DNA from: Adiantum capillus-veneris
Lineage: Eukaryota > Streptophyta > Polypodiopsida > Polypodiales > Pteridaceae
Assembly (NCBI GenBank): GCA_014529385.2
Contig: CM043971.1
Location: 92,906,840-92,970,839, forward strand
Reading direction: 5' to 3'
DNA: 64,000 nucleotides
The notes under the pieces are model-generated. The model was not told the origin of the DNA. It was given only the letters and a program-made list of their open reading frames with translations, and did not search any database. Positions 47,082 through 58,466 of the stretch are shown here, one piece after another. A program made the translations under genes and the position numbers. How positions within the stretch are numbered: position 1 is the first letter of the stretch; every line of letters begins with the position of its first letter.

Positions 47082-48421
47082 TCATTAAAATTGATCAACA
47101 AAGTATCAAATATTTACTTTCTCAGCCCTTAATAGATGATAGACATATTAAGTGGGCCGCTTTTATTCAAAGTTTTCAGCCCAACATTCACTACCAACCT
47201 GGTAAAGAAAACGCTGTAGCTGATGCTTTGAGTAGAAGACCCTCACTTAATCATCTATCAACCATTACGGGAACTTCATTTGACACTATGCCTGACACTT
47301 ATGCACATGATGATGACTTCAAAACGACATGGTTGCATATGCTTGATAATTCTGTGCACACATTCTTCGAATACACGATTCAAGAAAACTTCCTTTATTT
47401 CAAACAAAAATTGTGTGTGACTCAACCTTTCCGTACATTAATTATTGAAGAATTGCACAAACCACCCTCTGCTGGACATAGAGGATTTGTTGCAACTTTT
47501 CAAAATTTATGTCGTGATTTCTATTGGCCTACTATGAGAATGGATGTTAAACAGTTTGTTTCAACTTGTTTGATTTGTCAAAAAATCAAAGCAGCTACAG
47601 GTAAGAAATTGGGACTTTTACACTCTCTCCCCATTCCTAAAAGACCTTGGGAACACATTTCAATGGATTTTGTTACTGGTTTCCCACTCACAATGCACAA
47701 AGATGACATGATTTGGACTATTATTGACCGTTTTTCTAAACAAGCGTATTTCATTCCTTGTAAGAAAACACTCACAGCACATCAAGCTGCACTTTTGTTT
47801 CTTAAGATTATTTTCCCACATCATGGTTTGCCTAAAGTGATTATTTTTTATCGAGATTCAAAATTTTGTAGTGCTTTTTGGACTACTGTGTTTGAAAATC
47901 TTGGCACTACACTTAACTTCACTTCTGCATTTCATCCTGAATCTAATGGTCAAACCGAAGTCACCAACCGCACTATTATTGACTTGTTAAAGGCTTATGT
48001 TTCTTCTCAACCTAAGAAATGGGATGATTATCTGCATATTCTACAATTTGCATACAACAACACCACTCACATTGCCACGGGTAAATCTGCATTTGAAGTT
48101 GTATATGGTCACTCTCTTCCTACTCCTGCTTCACATATTTCTAATGTTGTGCTTGCCACCCCACTGATAATTTCACTACTGACTTTCATGATATTTATGC
48201 AAGTGTGCATTCTGCCATTAAACACTCACAAGAACTTTACACCAGGCATGCTAACAAGCACCACAAGGCACACCAATTCAAAAAAGGTGATCATGTTTTA
48301 CTTCGCATCAAAAAACGAAGAATCAAAAGTGTTGATACCAATGTCTTTGTTAAGCTTGCTCCTCGTTTTTATGGACTTTTTAAAATTTCAATTGCCATTA
48401 ATGATGTTTCTTTTTGTTTAG
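47051..48421 (+). pseudogene. Gypsy RNase H end and integrase, catalytic residue lost
   Basis: A 456-codon frame. It holds RNase H IKIDQQSIKYLL and VADALSRRP, the integrase zinc finger (HRGFVATFQNL...CLICQKIKA) and the core ISMDFVTGFP. The second catalytic position reads IIFYRDSKF where (V)SDRDSKF is usual, so the Asp is replaced by Tyr. The third motif SNGQTEVTNR is intact. The frame shifts near 48160, after which the open frame is no longer pol. Confidence 0.9.
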
Positions 48422-48726
48422 ACTTACCTGCACATTGGCACATTCACAATGCCTTTCACATTAATCTTTTACGCCCATTCAGAGGACCCCTACCTACACA
48501 CCACATTTATGAAGACCCACCTTCACTTGTAGACCAAGAGGAGCAACTCATCCCTGACAAAATAGTTGATCACGAGACCACCACTACACGCACTGGCATG
48601 GTTTATAACCGTTACCTTTTGACTTTCAAGGGCCACCCTAGAGAGGATGCCAAATGGATGCTTGAAAAGTTTTTTCGCAACTTCCCCGACCTTCTCCATA
48701 GTTTCCATCACTCATGGACCAATTGA
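48205..48726 (+). pseudogene. Gypsy integrase C-terminus and chromodomain-like end
   Basis: A 173-codon frame. FKKGDHVLLRIKKRRIK and FYGLFKI form the GPY/F-like region, HNAFHINLLRPF follows, and YLLTFKGHPREDAKWMLEKF resembles a chromodomain. It ends 48 bases before the 3' LTR. Confidence 0.88.
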
Positions 48727-48774
48727 TTTCTCTATTGAGCAACTGAGGACAGTTGCTATCCTTGGTGGGAGGGA

Positions 48775-49434
48775 TATTACGAAACTGGGCGCCCTCCTGT
48801 TGTAGTGGTCAGCTGCAATTGGGATAGCTGGCGTAATGGTTAATTATGTGCTGTCTATTTATTCTCTAATTGAGTTGATGATGATTTTGTAGAGTGGAAT
48901 GTGGGGAGTTACTCTTGGCCATTTTATATTTGCACGAGTATTAGAATATCATTTCAATAAGCCACTATGGCTTTGTAAATAGTTGTAGTGGGAACTCCCC
49001 TTATGGGTCATGCAAGAACTAATGAGCTTCACTCATTTACAAAAGTAAAGTGGTTGTAAAAAGAGGGGACTCAATTTTTGGCACCTTAAATTCAAAATAA
49101 TATATTAAATACCAACTCCACAAGAGAGGTGCCGTGGAGTTTGGGGCTAGATTTAGGCTTTTCTCTTGCAGATTCTCTTCTCTACTCTCTTATGCTATGC
49201 TCTATTTGTTGTGTACTCTCTAATCTAGTCTCCATCTTTTACACATCTCTTACACTCTCTTACAAGCATGTCTATGTCAATTCTATGTTCACTGTGTGTG
49301 TGTGTGTGTGTCATAGTCTAGGTGTGTGTGTGTGTGTGCTTGGAAATTGGAAGAAGAGGTGGACAGGTTGATGGTGATGTTTGGAGCATGTCTTGAATAG
49401 CTTAAGTGGTCGATCTTCCCCTCTTTCGCCAACA
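48775..49434 (+). repeat. 3' LTR of the 42-49 kb gypsy
   Basis: 660 bp, beginning TATTACGAAACTGGGCGCCC after TGGTGGGAGGGA. The first dinucleotide has mutated from TG to TA. It ends GCCAACA. Confidence 0.92.
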
Positions 49435-49745
49435 CGGTCACATGCAAAAAAGAGTATTAAATGAATAACTATGCCTACCTTACTGATTTTGGCATAGTTG
49501 TGAAGTTCAAGAGGATAGAGCTATATTAGATGGTGGTCACGTGATGCTTAATTATCAGTTATTTGAATTGAGATACCTAAGTCTCAATCTCAATCACATG
49601 CAAAAAACAGTATTAAATGAATAACAATGCCTACCCTATTGATTTTCGCATAGTTGTGAAGTTTAAGGCATAGTTAGGTGGTTGAACGAATAACTAAGCC
49701 TTCCATGACCATGCAATAGGCTTAGTTATTCATTTAATTATCTAT
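49435..49745. repeat. Tandem units of about 157 bp with MITE-like inverted repeats
   Basis: CACATGCAAAAAAGAGTATT (49440) recurs as CACATGCAAAAAACAGTATT (about 49597). The part GATAGAG.TATATTAG.TGGTG also lies left of the gypsy insertion at 41951-42030, so the element split the array. GTATTAAATGAATAAC occurs in each unit and its complement GTTATTCATTTAAT ends the array, giving terminal inverted repeats. A perfect 13-bp hairpin, GAATAACTAAGCC, pairs 49688-49700 with 49719-49731. Confidence 0.65.
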
Positions 49746-50108
49746 CTCTACATAGTTGGCATGGTACCTATAAATGACCATAGCCTTAGCAACATCAAAT
49801 GGGGATGGGGGCAAAACTACAAAGGGCTAAGTGATGGGGTGTGACGTTGGCGGTACGAGCTATGATGTTGGACATGGTATGGTTGGAATCTGGGAACATG
49901 ACATGAGCAAAGGTACTGGCCAAAGGAAAAAGTAAAGGGAAGGCGTAGCAAAGTTTTTAAGAAATCAATAGACGTTGGGCAAGGAGTCAAGAATAAGGAG
50001 GGGATTTTTGTGATGGGACCAAGGACCCAAATTATACCGTGAGAGGAGACCTGTCCCGACCTGTTGTCTCATTTATCTTGACTCATGATGTTGAGTTTCC
50101 ACAGTGAT

Positions 50109-50109
<1 letters not shown>

Positions 50110-50159
<50 letters not shown>
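50110..50159 (+). repeat. (CT)n microsatellite
   Basis: 50 bp of CT. Confidence 0.95.
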
Positions 50160-50163
<4 letters not shown>

Positions 50164-50309
50164 ATCTCAATTGCAAGGAAATGACAAGTAAGTCCCCTAT
50201 CACATGGGACGAGCATGAGAAGACCAAGCTTAGTTGGTGGAAGTCTATTCACTATTGCAAGAGAATGTAGGTGGCCACAAGGCATTGTTGGAGGGACGGC
50301 CTAGATTTC

Positions 50310-50432
50310 CAACCCAACATTCCAAGGTTGTGGCTAAACAAAAGCGAACGGGAGAGTGTAGGTGTTAGGGCTTGAACCTTTGATGTGCAGCATGAAAGCC
50401 AAAGGTTTTACCATTTGGCTAGAGCCCTTTCT
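50310..50432 (-). mobile_element. tRNA-derived SINE with a consensus B box
   Basis: The minus strand has TAGCCAAATGGTAAAACC (A box, 50421-50404) and GGTTCAAGCCC (50378-50368), which matches the pol III B-box consensus exactly. The segment between them does not fold as a tRNA anticodon arm. The tail is unclear. Confidence 0.65.
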
Positions 50433-50611
50433 ATAGAGGATGGTGGTGCCCCCCTCCTCTTTGGAAGTGTGGCTAGGTGCTTCGTGTCACATTGAAAGGA
50501 CAAGAGTGCCCGCCCCAGTGTGGTAGGGACCTAAGAAGAAAAGCCTGCTTCAAAGGTGATGGGTTGATGAGGGAGAATTACAGTCATCACATTGTCCCAT
50601 GCAGTATGGTA

Positions 50612-50637
50612 CGTCTTGTAGGGATCCCTACAAGACG
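50612..50637. repeat. 26-bp perfect palindrome with a third half-copy
   Basis: CGTCTTGTAGGGA is followed directly by its complement, and GTCTTGTAGGGATC occurs again at 50648-50661. Confidence 0.9.
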
Positions 50638-51287
50638 CACATGGTGTGTCTTGTAGGGATCATGCTCTAGCTCCTCGACTTGCGTTGATAAAGAATTAAA
50701 AGAGGGTTTCTTGTTGCGGTTGTTGGATGCTCATATAAAATATTCAAAGGTAATTTTTTTCTAGATTGTGCCATTATAGAACATTTGGAGCTCCCAAGAG
50801 AGTATGGAAACTAAAATTGTATATGTGTTTGTAGGTGTTGGTTGCATTTAAAGATTCTTTGCATTGTTTCATGGAGGTAACATTAATTATGAAAGTTGAT
50901 GTCACATTGGTTACATTTGATTGTCATGAGTGTTGTGTCACCTTTGATCCCATGGAAGATGTGTCTCTAATTCGTCTTCTTCACGATGTGACTTAGGATG
51001 TAAGCTGATGGCGCAATTGATCTACATTAGATTAGCAATGCGAGAAGCAAAAGGTAGCTCATTCCACAAAACTTAAGAACTTCAAATGCCGCGAGCCATG
51101 TAAAAATAGATTCCTCATGGTTAAACCGACTTTTATGCAAAACTAGAGTCATGGTTGAATTGTTAAGTTCCTTTGAGAGATGAGCAAGTGGGTCAACACT
51201 ACTCCAAATTTGACCAAATTTCACTAGTGCACCTAGGATTACTATAGGCACAAAACTATAATGTAATAGATGGATTTGGCAAAAAGC

Positions 51288-51309
51288 AACATGGATCACG
51301 ATCCATGTT
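51288..51309. repeat. ACATGGATCGCGATCCATGT family palindrome, copy 1
   Basis: Variant with CAC in place of the central CGC. It is followed by TGGAAAGCATTTG, which also follows copy 3. Confidence 0.9.
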
Positions 51310-51401
51310 GGAAAGCATTTGAAAATTCTAACTTTGGGAAGTTACCCCTGGGCATAAGGGGATGCTATTGAGCAATTTTCTCTGGATTTAGAGCTGAAGG
51401 T

Positions 51402-51421
51402 ACATGGATCGCGATCCATGT
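51402..51421. repeat. ACATGGATCGCGATCCATGT palindrome, copy 2
   Basis: Exact 20-bp palindrome preceded by AAGGT and followed by TGGG. Confidence 0.95.
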
Positions 51422-51719
51422 TGGGCAATATATTGATGATACCATCTGGTAGGGTTCATCTTTTTTTTTCCGAGAAAAAGATCCTTCTATTAGTTAATGA
51501 AAACTGCCCATAGGGCTACAACCACCTCTGCAAGAGAGGGCTACAACAAGCAAGATGGGGAGACTCTCCCAATGAAAAAACAACATATATACAATGAGGC
51601 TAAATCAAGACATGGGAGGAGGGAAGAGCCACACAGGTGGACAGTAGTGCCATCTGAGCACCCCCTGGACTATGGTGTAGAAAGGCCCAGGGCACCAGAG
51701 TCAAAGGAAAGCCTCGCAG

Positions 51720-54700
51720 CGCTCCCGCATGCGGTCGGAGCTGCCCTGTAGTCCCTCAAGCTGTCTTCTGAGAGTATGGAATAGCTCTAGCCAAAAGTCA
51801 CGAACAGTCTCTGCTGGTGGCACAGGGCGATCCTCAAAGATGCGGAAACAATGGGCCCGCCAGATGAACCAAAGTGTCAGGCCACTGATGAGCTCCCAAC
51901 ACTCCTCTCTCTCAGTGCAACACTCTTGTGGACTAAGCTTTGTAGCAGGCTGGAGTGTAGGTCGCCCCCCCTGCATCACTATCATCATGCTGCTGGAAGA
52001 TAGCTCAAACTGAAGTGCCGGGCCCGTGAGTGTGGACTAGTCCGTTGCCCCCCAAGTGTACTGTCGAGCCGTGGAGAGAGCAGGCATATGCCGAAGAACT
52101 CATAGACACACCTGCTGGGCCAAGGGACAATCCCAAAGACAATGATGCTGAATCTCCACCAACTGGTCACAGGCTGCACATGCGGCCGAGAGACCACTAT
52201 GCACAAGCCAACTCCCTACTGCTGTGGCTCTGTGTGCAAACAACCACTGAAACAAAATGACGCGCCTTGGCTGTCTGGAGTCCCACAGCCTCTGCCAAAA
52301 GGCTGCCAAGAACTCGACTGTGAGGCCCTCCTCCTGCCAATGACGTGCTGCAGCGGGGCGGGGCGGGCCTCTCTTTGTGCTGCAAGTATATGACGTCCAA
52401 GCCGAACAATGTACTGAAAGAAGGGGATTCCTGGGCGGTCTGCAGAAGATAAGGGGTCCCTCCATAGCCACTCACCAGGATCCCACTGTACTCATGCCAG
52501 TGGACAACACTCCCAAGCCCACAGCCTCCAGTGCCCAGTCTCAAGAGCTGCTGGGTCAGGGTCTATGACGCAATTCCTCCCACAGATGCCCACAACTCGG
52601 ATCCTCTGGAAACAACACTCTGCTACCTGCGGGGCCTCTACTACAACTCGCTATAATCATCCCCCACCCTGAAGATCAAAGAACAGGGATGGGACAGTCT
52701 CTGAGCAGGCCCTGACTAAAATGAGAACCTCCAGTCGTGTGAAGGCTCCTCATCCACCGGGGTGCTACTGGCTCAAGAGGCGTGAGCCACTCAGCTGGAA
52801 CTGACTCTGAGATGTCCTGACACATGCTCTGCACCCCTCTCATGCCCTGTAGGTGGAAACCCTGCACCTCCTCTGACAAACCTGTGAACTCTAGCCAGTC
52901 ACCTAGAGAGCGCGCTGGACCTGCTGCCATGGCCCCCAAGAAACATGAGGCCGACTCCCAACCAAGTGGCCTCTCTGAGTGCTAACCATGGGGTTACAGA
53001 CGAGGGGCTGCCATAGGCGCTCCTCCGTGCACGTCGGTTGTCTCTGCTCTAGGCCACGCCGTAAGAGATCCCAAGATCGAAGCAAACTCACAGCGAAGCG
53101 GTTCGCCAGTCTCCTGCTCAAACCAACTCGGCGCAACTCTGTAAAGATCCATCTGGTCGAAGGTTGCCAAGGGCCTCCTGAGTGAGGCACCCTGGCATGA
53201 AGCCTCTGTAGCAAGAACTCCTTCCAGGGCTCCTCGCCTGGAAGAAGTCCTCTTACGACGAACTTCCCAAGAAGGGCTCTGCTCTGCTGTGCTGGATCAA
53301 TGATCCCAAGCCCTCCCTGAGAACAAGGAAGTGTGATGACCGACCAAGCCACCTTGGCTCGGGCAATCTGAGTGTCACGACCTGACCAAAGGAAGTTCCT
53401 GATCAGCCTCTCTACCTGGCTGATACAAGAACTTGAGAAGATCCAGCAAGAAGTGATGTACCACATAGTCGCCAACAACACCTGGTTGGGAACTACTACT
53501 CTACCAGCCAGCGAAAGTCGTGCTGAGGTCCAATGTAACAGCTTTATCCTGATGGAGAGGAGAAGAGGAGCAATCTGTTGCTTGGGGGACAAGTCCAAAC
53601 CAACCTGACAACCCAAGTACCGAACTGCAGTCCCTGGGGGAATCCACCTGAAACCCTCTCCTCGCATCCAATCTGGCACAGGAGCACTGCCAACCGAGAA
53701 AGCCACTGTCTTTCTCCAGTTGATCACTGCGCCCGATGCACAACAGAAGGTCTCCAAAGCCTGCTCACATCTGTGTAGATTGGCCTCCTGGCCCTCTAAG
53801 TACAAGGCTGAGTCGTCGGCAAACTCAGCGTCCAGAAGCTCATCTCCCCGAATAGGGAGTGCTAAGCCCCTCAGATAAACCTGCTGTGACACCAAAAATC
53901 TGCTCATCGCCTCCGCATAGAACAGAAAGAGAAAGGGGACAAGAGGACAACCCTCTCTGACCGATCGTGTGAGCATGAAGCGCTCACCTCTACCTCCTGC
54001 CAAAAGCACTTGACTGTGAGCCTATCTGTACAAAGCTGACACCCCTCTGATCCAAGCATCTGAGAAGCCCATCCTGCATAGAGTGCCCTCTAGAAAGTCC
54101 CAGTCAAATCTGTCGTATGCCTTCTCAAAATCGAGGAGAAGAATCATAAGGTCCTCCCCACGGAGCCGTGCTAGGGCAGAAGCCTCCCAGAAAGTGAAGA
54201 TGTTGTCAAGGATACTGCGTTCCTTGATAAAACCTGTCTGAGTCCCATGTATAAGGCTCTGCAAAAGTGGCTGAATCCTCAAACTCAGAGCCTTGGCAAG
54301 AATTTTGTAGGCTGAGTTGAGGATTGTGATGGGGCACCACTATCGAATCTCATCCAAGGAGCCACCCTCCTTTGGAATGAGGTAAATCAGGCCCTCACTC
54401 ATGTTATCCGGCATCACTCCTGTGTGCAGAATGTACTGAAAGGCACTACAAAGATTTGGGCCAAGCAGGTCCCAGTACTCCAAGAAGACGCTGGGAGTCA
54501 GCCCATCCTCACCTGGACAACTACCACGAGGGAGGGCCCTAAGAGCCGTGTGCAGCTCCTCAAGCTGAAGAGGCATCTCTAGCCTCTGGTGCATCTCCTC
54601 AGTCACAAGACAAGGCATCTCTGCCCAAACCTGCTCTCTACATGCATCTTGCCGCTCTGACTCGGGCTCCTGACTCGGGCTCAGCCGACAGTAACTCACG

Positions 54701-55970
54701 GTAAAAGTCAGTAGCAACTGCACGCATATCCTCGGGCCCACAAACAACTGACCCATCGGGTCTCCTCAACTGATTGACCTTGGCATGCGAGTGCCGAGGT
54801 CCCACTCTCTCAAAAAAAGCACCTGTCACTTTGTGACCCACCTGAGTCCACTGAGATGCCTATCGGTGAAAGGAAAACTCATGACGCCTCTCCTCTGTGC
54901 AAGCAAGATCCTGTCGAGCCTGCTGTAACTGCTCCTCCAACCATGGACTGTCTGGATGCTGCTCTTGCATCCTCTGTAGTGAAGCAATGCCTTGTCTTAG
55001 AGGCTGCTCCTCCTCTCTCGCTGCAGCCCGTCGAGCCAGAGACTCCTGGAGAAAAACGTGGCTAAGTTGAGCTAGGCCTAAGGCCACTCTGTCTGCAGGT
55101 AGAGCCTTGCTGTCCATGCTCTCTGTCCAGAGAGCCTCTACCCTCTCTCTGAGTGCTGAGTCCAACAAGACCCTCTCTAGTATGCGAAGCATCGTTCTCC
55201 CACTCCTCTGCCTGTCTGCCACTATGAGGATCACTGGTGCATGGTCCAAGAAGGATGGCCCTGCCAGGATGCCCACTGATCCCCCCAAGTCACTGAAGTG
55301 GTCACTAGTGTAGAAGCGATCTATCCGCGATAGATTCACTCCTCCCACTCTACGGTCCGATCTAGAAAAGGCAAGACTCGCTGGAGGCCTCACAAAGCCA
55401 GAGTGCTGCCATGTAGACCCTCAAATTCATACACAACCTCTCCCAAGCTGCTAACTCGACTCCATGCACAGTAGCATGGCTGCCTCCAATCCTGTCAGAA
55501 GGGTCCTCCAACATGTTGAAGTCCCCTCCTACACACCAATGGTCAGCCTGTGGCAAAGACTCAACAATCTGTGACCAAAACTCTGCATGAGCACTCGCCA
55601 CATTGGGTGCATAGATGTTTAGGAAGCCCACAAGGCCCCTCTGAACCTGCATAGTAATCCACTGAGCCCTGCCTGGCACAATAATCCCTTTGCCCACAAT
55701 GGCCTGCTGCAATGAGTCCGCAATAGTCATACATACCCCACCCTGGATGCCTCCAGGTCCAAAAGTAGCTGACCAAAATGTATCATATCGTCCACGCAAA
55801 ATCTGACCACATCGCCGAATGCGGCTCTCAGACAGATGGTGCTCCTGAAGCATAAGGAGGTCAATCTCTCCTCCCACAAGGCAACGTTGAAGCTCCTGAC
55901 ACAATCGGCCCCGATGTCGCTGAGACTGGGGCCCACCTAGTCCCTGCACGTTCCACGAGACGATCCTCAT
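51720..55970 (-). pseudogene. LINE ORF2: endonuclease, reverse transcriptase, zf-RVT
   Basis: It starts with ATG at 55970, overlapping the ORF1 stop as ATGA. The AP-like endonuclease (55970 to about 55400) has WNVQGLGG, LQEHHL, NIYAPN and GGDFNML; a frameshift near 55395-55440 precedes RIDRFYTS and the SFLDHAPV motif. TAG stops lie at 54862-54860, 54342-54340 and 54024-54022. RT runs over 54760-53500: PGEDGLTPSVF, GFIKERSILDN, LDFEKAYDRFDW, and the catalytic FADD at about 53823-53812. The frame ends at TAG 52905-52903 and shifts. The region 52471-52100 (FLAAFWQRLWDSRQPRR, CAACDQLVEIQHHCLWDC) is the zf-RVT domain of plant LINEs. The product would nick target DNA and prime reverse transcription there. 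Confidence 0.92.
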
Positions 55971-57853
55971 GGGGAGCGAGAGAGAACAGATGCTGCCGCA
56001 GCAGCAAGACGGGCTATCTTCGAGGCTGGCTTGGATGGGGAGTAATCCGCATCCGAGCGTCCTCTAGATAGGCGAGATTGCAGTGAGTGCCTAGCCCAAG
56101 CCCAAGCAGAGCGAGCCGTGCGTAAAGAAACCTCCTCTGTCCAGGAGTCCTCATGAATGTATACATAGCAAGGCAAACACTGCGTATCAACAAAAAAGTA
56201 CACCACAATGTGCCTCCATCCTGCTGAGTCTGGGGGTGTCACCGCAAACTTGGCCAGTGGCCACAAAGTCTGCAGCAAATCTGTAACTTCAAGTTCTCCC
56301 ATGTGGTGAGAGAACTCGAGAACCTGTGTATGCAACCATCCCACCACTGAGTCGAGGCACCACTCTGTCTCGGCCCTACCACAGAGGGGGAAGGAGAAAC
56401 CAACTGCTGAGTCCAAGGCCTCTATCCCCCTAGCGGCGAGGAACAAAGCATGGACCCTGAAGCAGGCTGCCTCGTGGTCTACTACGGAATCAGCGAGAAA
56501 GCGAGTGAACCCGTAGTCGAAGAAATCCCAGCGGCGTCGGAGGTCAATGTTCGTTAGACCACAAGGGATAGCTGCAAGGGAAGATGTCTGAATCTGTAGA
56601 GGGGGCCGCAAGAAGGGTTGACCCTCTCTCGCTAGGCGACTCGTGGCAAAGGCGCTGCCAAGAGATCTCCTAGCCGTCGGCGAGGGACCAGTCTCCTGAG
56701 TCGACTGTGGAACTGGAGCAGGAGGGGGGGGAGGAATGGAAGAGGAGCGCGGTGGGGCGTCAGAGGTAGAGGGGCGAGGTGGGGAGTGGACGATAGCAGA
56801 GGGCGGGGGGGAGGATGAGGAGGAGGAGGGGAACTCTGAAGGGGTGGCGGCTGGCGAGGGTGAAGCGGAGCTGGAGGCTGGCGTAGGGGGCTCCTCCTGG
56901 TCAAGAGGACCAAAGCGGTTTCCCGTGGGAACCCACTGTTGCTGAGTAGGCACCTGAGGGTCACTCTGAGTGCCAGGCTGTCGCTGTGGCCCCTGGCGTC
57001 GACGGCCACGGGCCTGCTGCCACCCCTCCTCTGCTGGAGCCCCAGGCTCGGAGGGTGGCTCTGAATTTGTACGCTGTGCCACTGGCTGTGGCTGCGGTCC
57101 AGCCTTGGTAGGATGGGACTGAGGCTGAGGTGCAGGTCGTGGCCTCCTCCGTGGACAGGCCTTCGCTAGGTGGCCCATTTGTCTGCAAATGAAGCACTGG
57201 TTCGGGAGGCCCGAGTACTCCACACTCTGTCTAAACCAACCCCCACTCACCAGAGGCAGAAGGATGACCTTCGGGAGCGTGTGGGTATCTCTGACCAAAA
57301 CTCGAACTGAGGGGATGCCAGCCGCCTTGGCAGCTGCTGATGCTGCCGTACGAGGTGTCTCCAGGACAGTCCGGATGGCGGAGCCAATCCTGGAAAGAAG
57401 TGGTAGGTACTCCCTCCGTAAACCCAGAAAGCAGACTGAGATGGGGATGTCTTCCTCCTCTACTAGCACATCCGAAGTCGGGTCAAAACCATGTCGCCAC
57501 TGTCGAAAGTGGGCGCGTGATGCTCGGATGGCCAGTGGACTCATAGCTATGACCTTGGAAGCCATCTCGGAGGTCTCAAACTCGATCTGGTAGTAACCCC
57601 GTTCGAGAATCTGTACATGCAAGATCTTGCCCACCTCTGCGAGAAGGCAGGCCTGGAGAAGGTCACGCAACTCTCCTCTGCTAGGTCGGGTGCTGAGAAT
57701 CTTGCAGATGACCGAAGTCGCCTACAAACGCTCAACCTCAGTGGATAGGCTCGCTTGCTCGGTCGGTGAAAGAGCAAGTCGAATGGTGGGCTCAGCGGGG
57801 TCGGGCGAGGGGGCTTCTGGCAAGTGCCTCTGTGGCGAAGCTGGAGCCTCCAT
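55967..57853 (-). pseudogene. LINE ORF1: RNA-binding protein with zinc knuckle, one nonsense codon
   Basis: The likely start is ATG at 57853 (MEAPASPQRHLPEA). Codon 44 is TAG (57724-57722), after which the same frame stays open for 567 codons from Met 57670. The N-terminal domain (YYQIEFETSEMASKVIAMSP, then RASRAHFRQWRHGFDP) resembles the DUF4283-type domain of plant LINE ORF1. It is followed by the CCHC knuckle CFICRQMGHLAKAC, a long Pro/Ser/Gln-rich linker and a C-terminal part I do not recognise. The stop TGA (55969-55967) overlaps the ORF2 ATG. The product would bind LINE RNA. Confidence 0.88.
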
Positions 57854-58227
57854 CTGTGTCTACTACTGTGTCTTAAGAAGAGGTCGACAGGCGGATGTTG
57901 CAATCAGGCGCAGGAGACACTGCCCCAAAACCGAAGCAATGCCGAGGAGGCTGAGCTGCAGTGGATGACGAGGAGAAACCGAGGCGGGGGGGTGGGGTAG
58001 GGGAAGGCTGGCGGGAGCAGGAGGAGGGGGTGATGGGGGGGTGGCGGAGGGTAGGCAGCGGGTGGCAGAGGGCAGGCAACAGGCGGCAGCGGGCGGGCTG
58101 GAGGCAGCGCGGGCAGGCAGGGGGCTGCGCAGGATGACAGGCAGTGGGGGAGGGGGGAGAGGCAGTGGGCTGAGGGGGGGGGGGGGGGGGGGGGGGCTAG
58201 GCATGCACAGGCGGGCAAGCGAGCTAG
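57854..58227 (-). promoter_or_regulatory. LINE 5' UTR, C-rich with a (C)23 run
   Basis: On the coding strand it is dominated by C and short CCTGCC/CTGCC words and holds the homopolymer at 58196-58174. LINE 5' UTRs commonly hold an internal promoter. None was identified here. Confidence 0.5.
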
Positions 58228-58446
58228 TGGTAGGGTTCATCTTGATTATGACTTGGTCAAAAAAGTTTGGGATTTGGATCAATGGTTTGACACTTGGGCT
58301 GAATTTTAGAAATCATGTACGGATTTAGAGATTTTGGCTTTTTGAAGTGGATTTTGGGATTCAAATGGCTTGAAACTTCATGGCTTGGCTTTCTTGATCA
58401 TACTGAATTAGATGGCATGGGTTTTACTTATTTTGGCCAAAAAGGT

Positions 58447-58466
58447 ACATGGATCGCGATCCATGT
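58447..58466. repeat. ACATGGATCGCGATCCATGT palindrome, copy 3
   Basis: Exact 20-bp palindrome after AAAAAGGT, followed by TGGGAAGCATTTG. Confidence 0.95.

Larger units (their letters stand above)
42031..49434 (+). mobile_element. Decayed Ty3/gypsy retrotransposon with both LTRs
   Basis: LTRs at 42031-42708 and 48775-49434 enclose gag, protease, RT, RNase H, integrase and a chromodomain-like end in gypsy order. A primer-binding site follows the 5' LTR (TGGTATCATAGC, 42710-42721). Flanks CGATC (42026-42030) and CGGTC (49435-49439) fit a 5-bp target duplication with one mismatch. The 5' leader (42722-44235) is unusually long and carries a SINE. Several stops and frameshifts and a lost integrase active-site residue show it is dead. 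It inserted into a small tandem array whose units continue on both sides. Confidence 0.93.
49746..51446. other. Intergenic stretch with a microsatellite, a SINE and palindromes
   Basis: No gene was recognised. The (CT)n tract, SINE and palindromes are listed separately. Confidence 0.5.
51463..58227 (-). mobile_element. Full-length L1-type LINE with a 16-bp target duplication
   Basis: TGGTAGGGTTCATCTT occurs at 51447-51462 and again at 58228-58243, a perfect target-site duplication. The A tail is the poly-T at about 51461-51469 on the + strand, preceded on the minus strand by TAATAGAAGGATC. The minus strand encodes ORF1 with a zinc knuckle, and ORF2 with endonuclease, RT and a C-terminal zf-RVT-like domain. 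The 5' end is C-rich on the coding strand, including a run of 23 C (58174-58196). The element is GC-rich compared with its flanks. Four TAG stops and at least two frameshifts disable it. Confidence 0.95.

Noticed and set aside
56632-57009. Pro-rich frames opposite and beside LINE ORF1
   Set aside because: These are shadows of the ORF1 Pro/Ser linker in other frames.
57863-58328. Several G/P/A-rich frames on both strands
   Set aside because: They are products of the C-rich LINE 5' UTR and its homopolymer, not genes.
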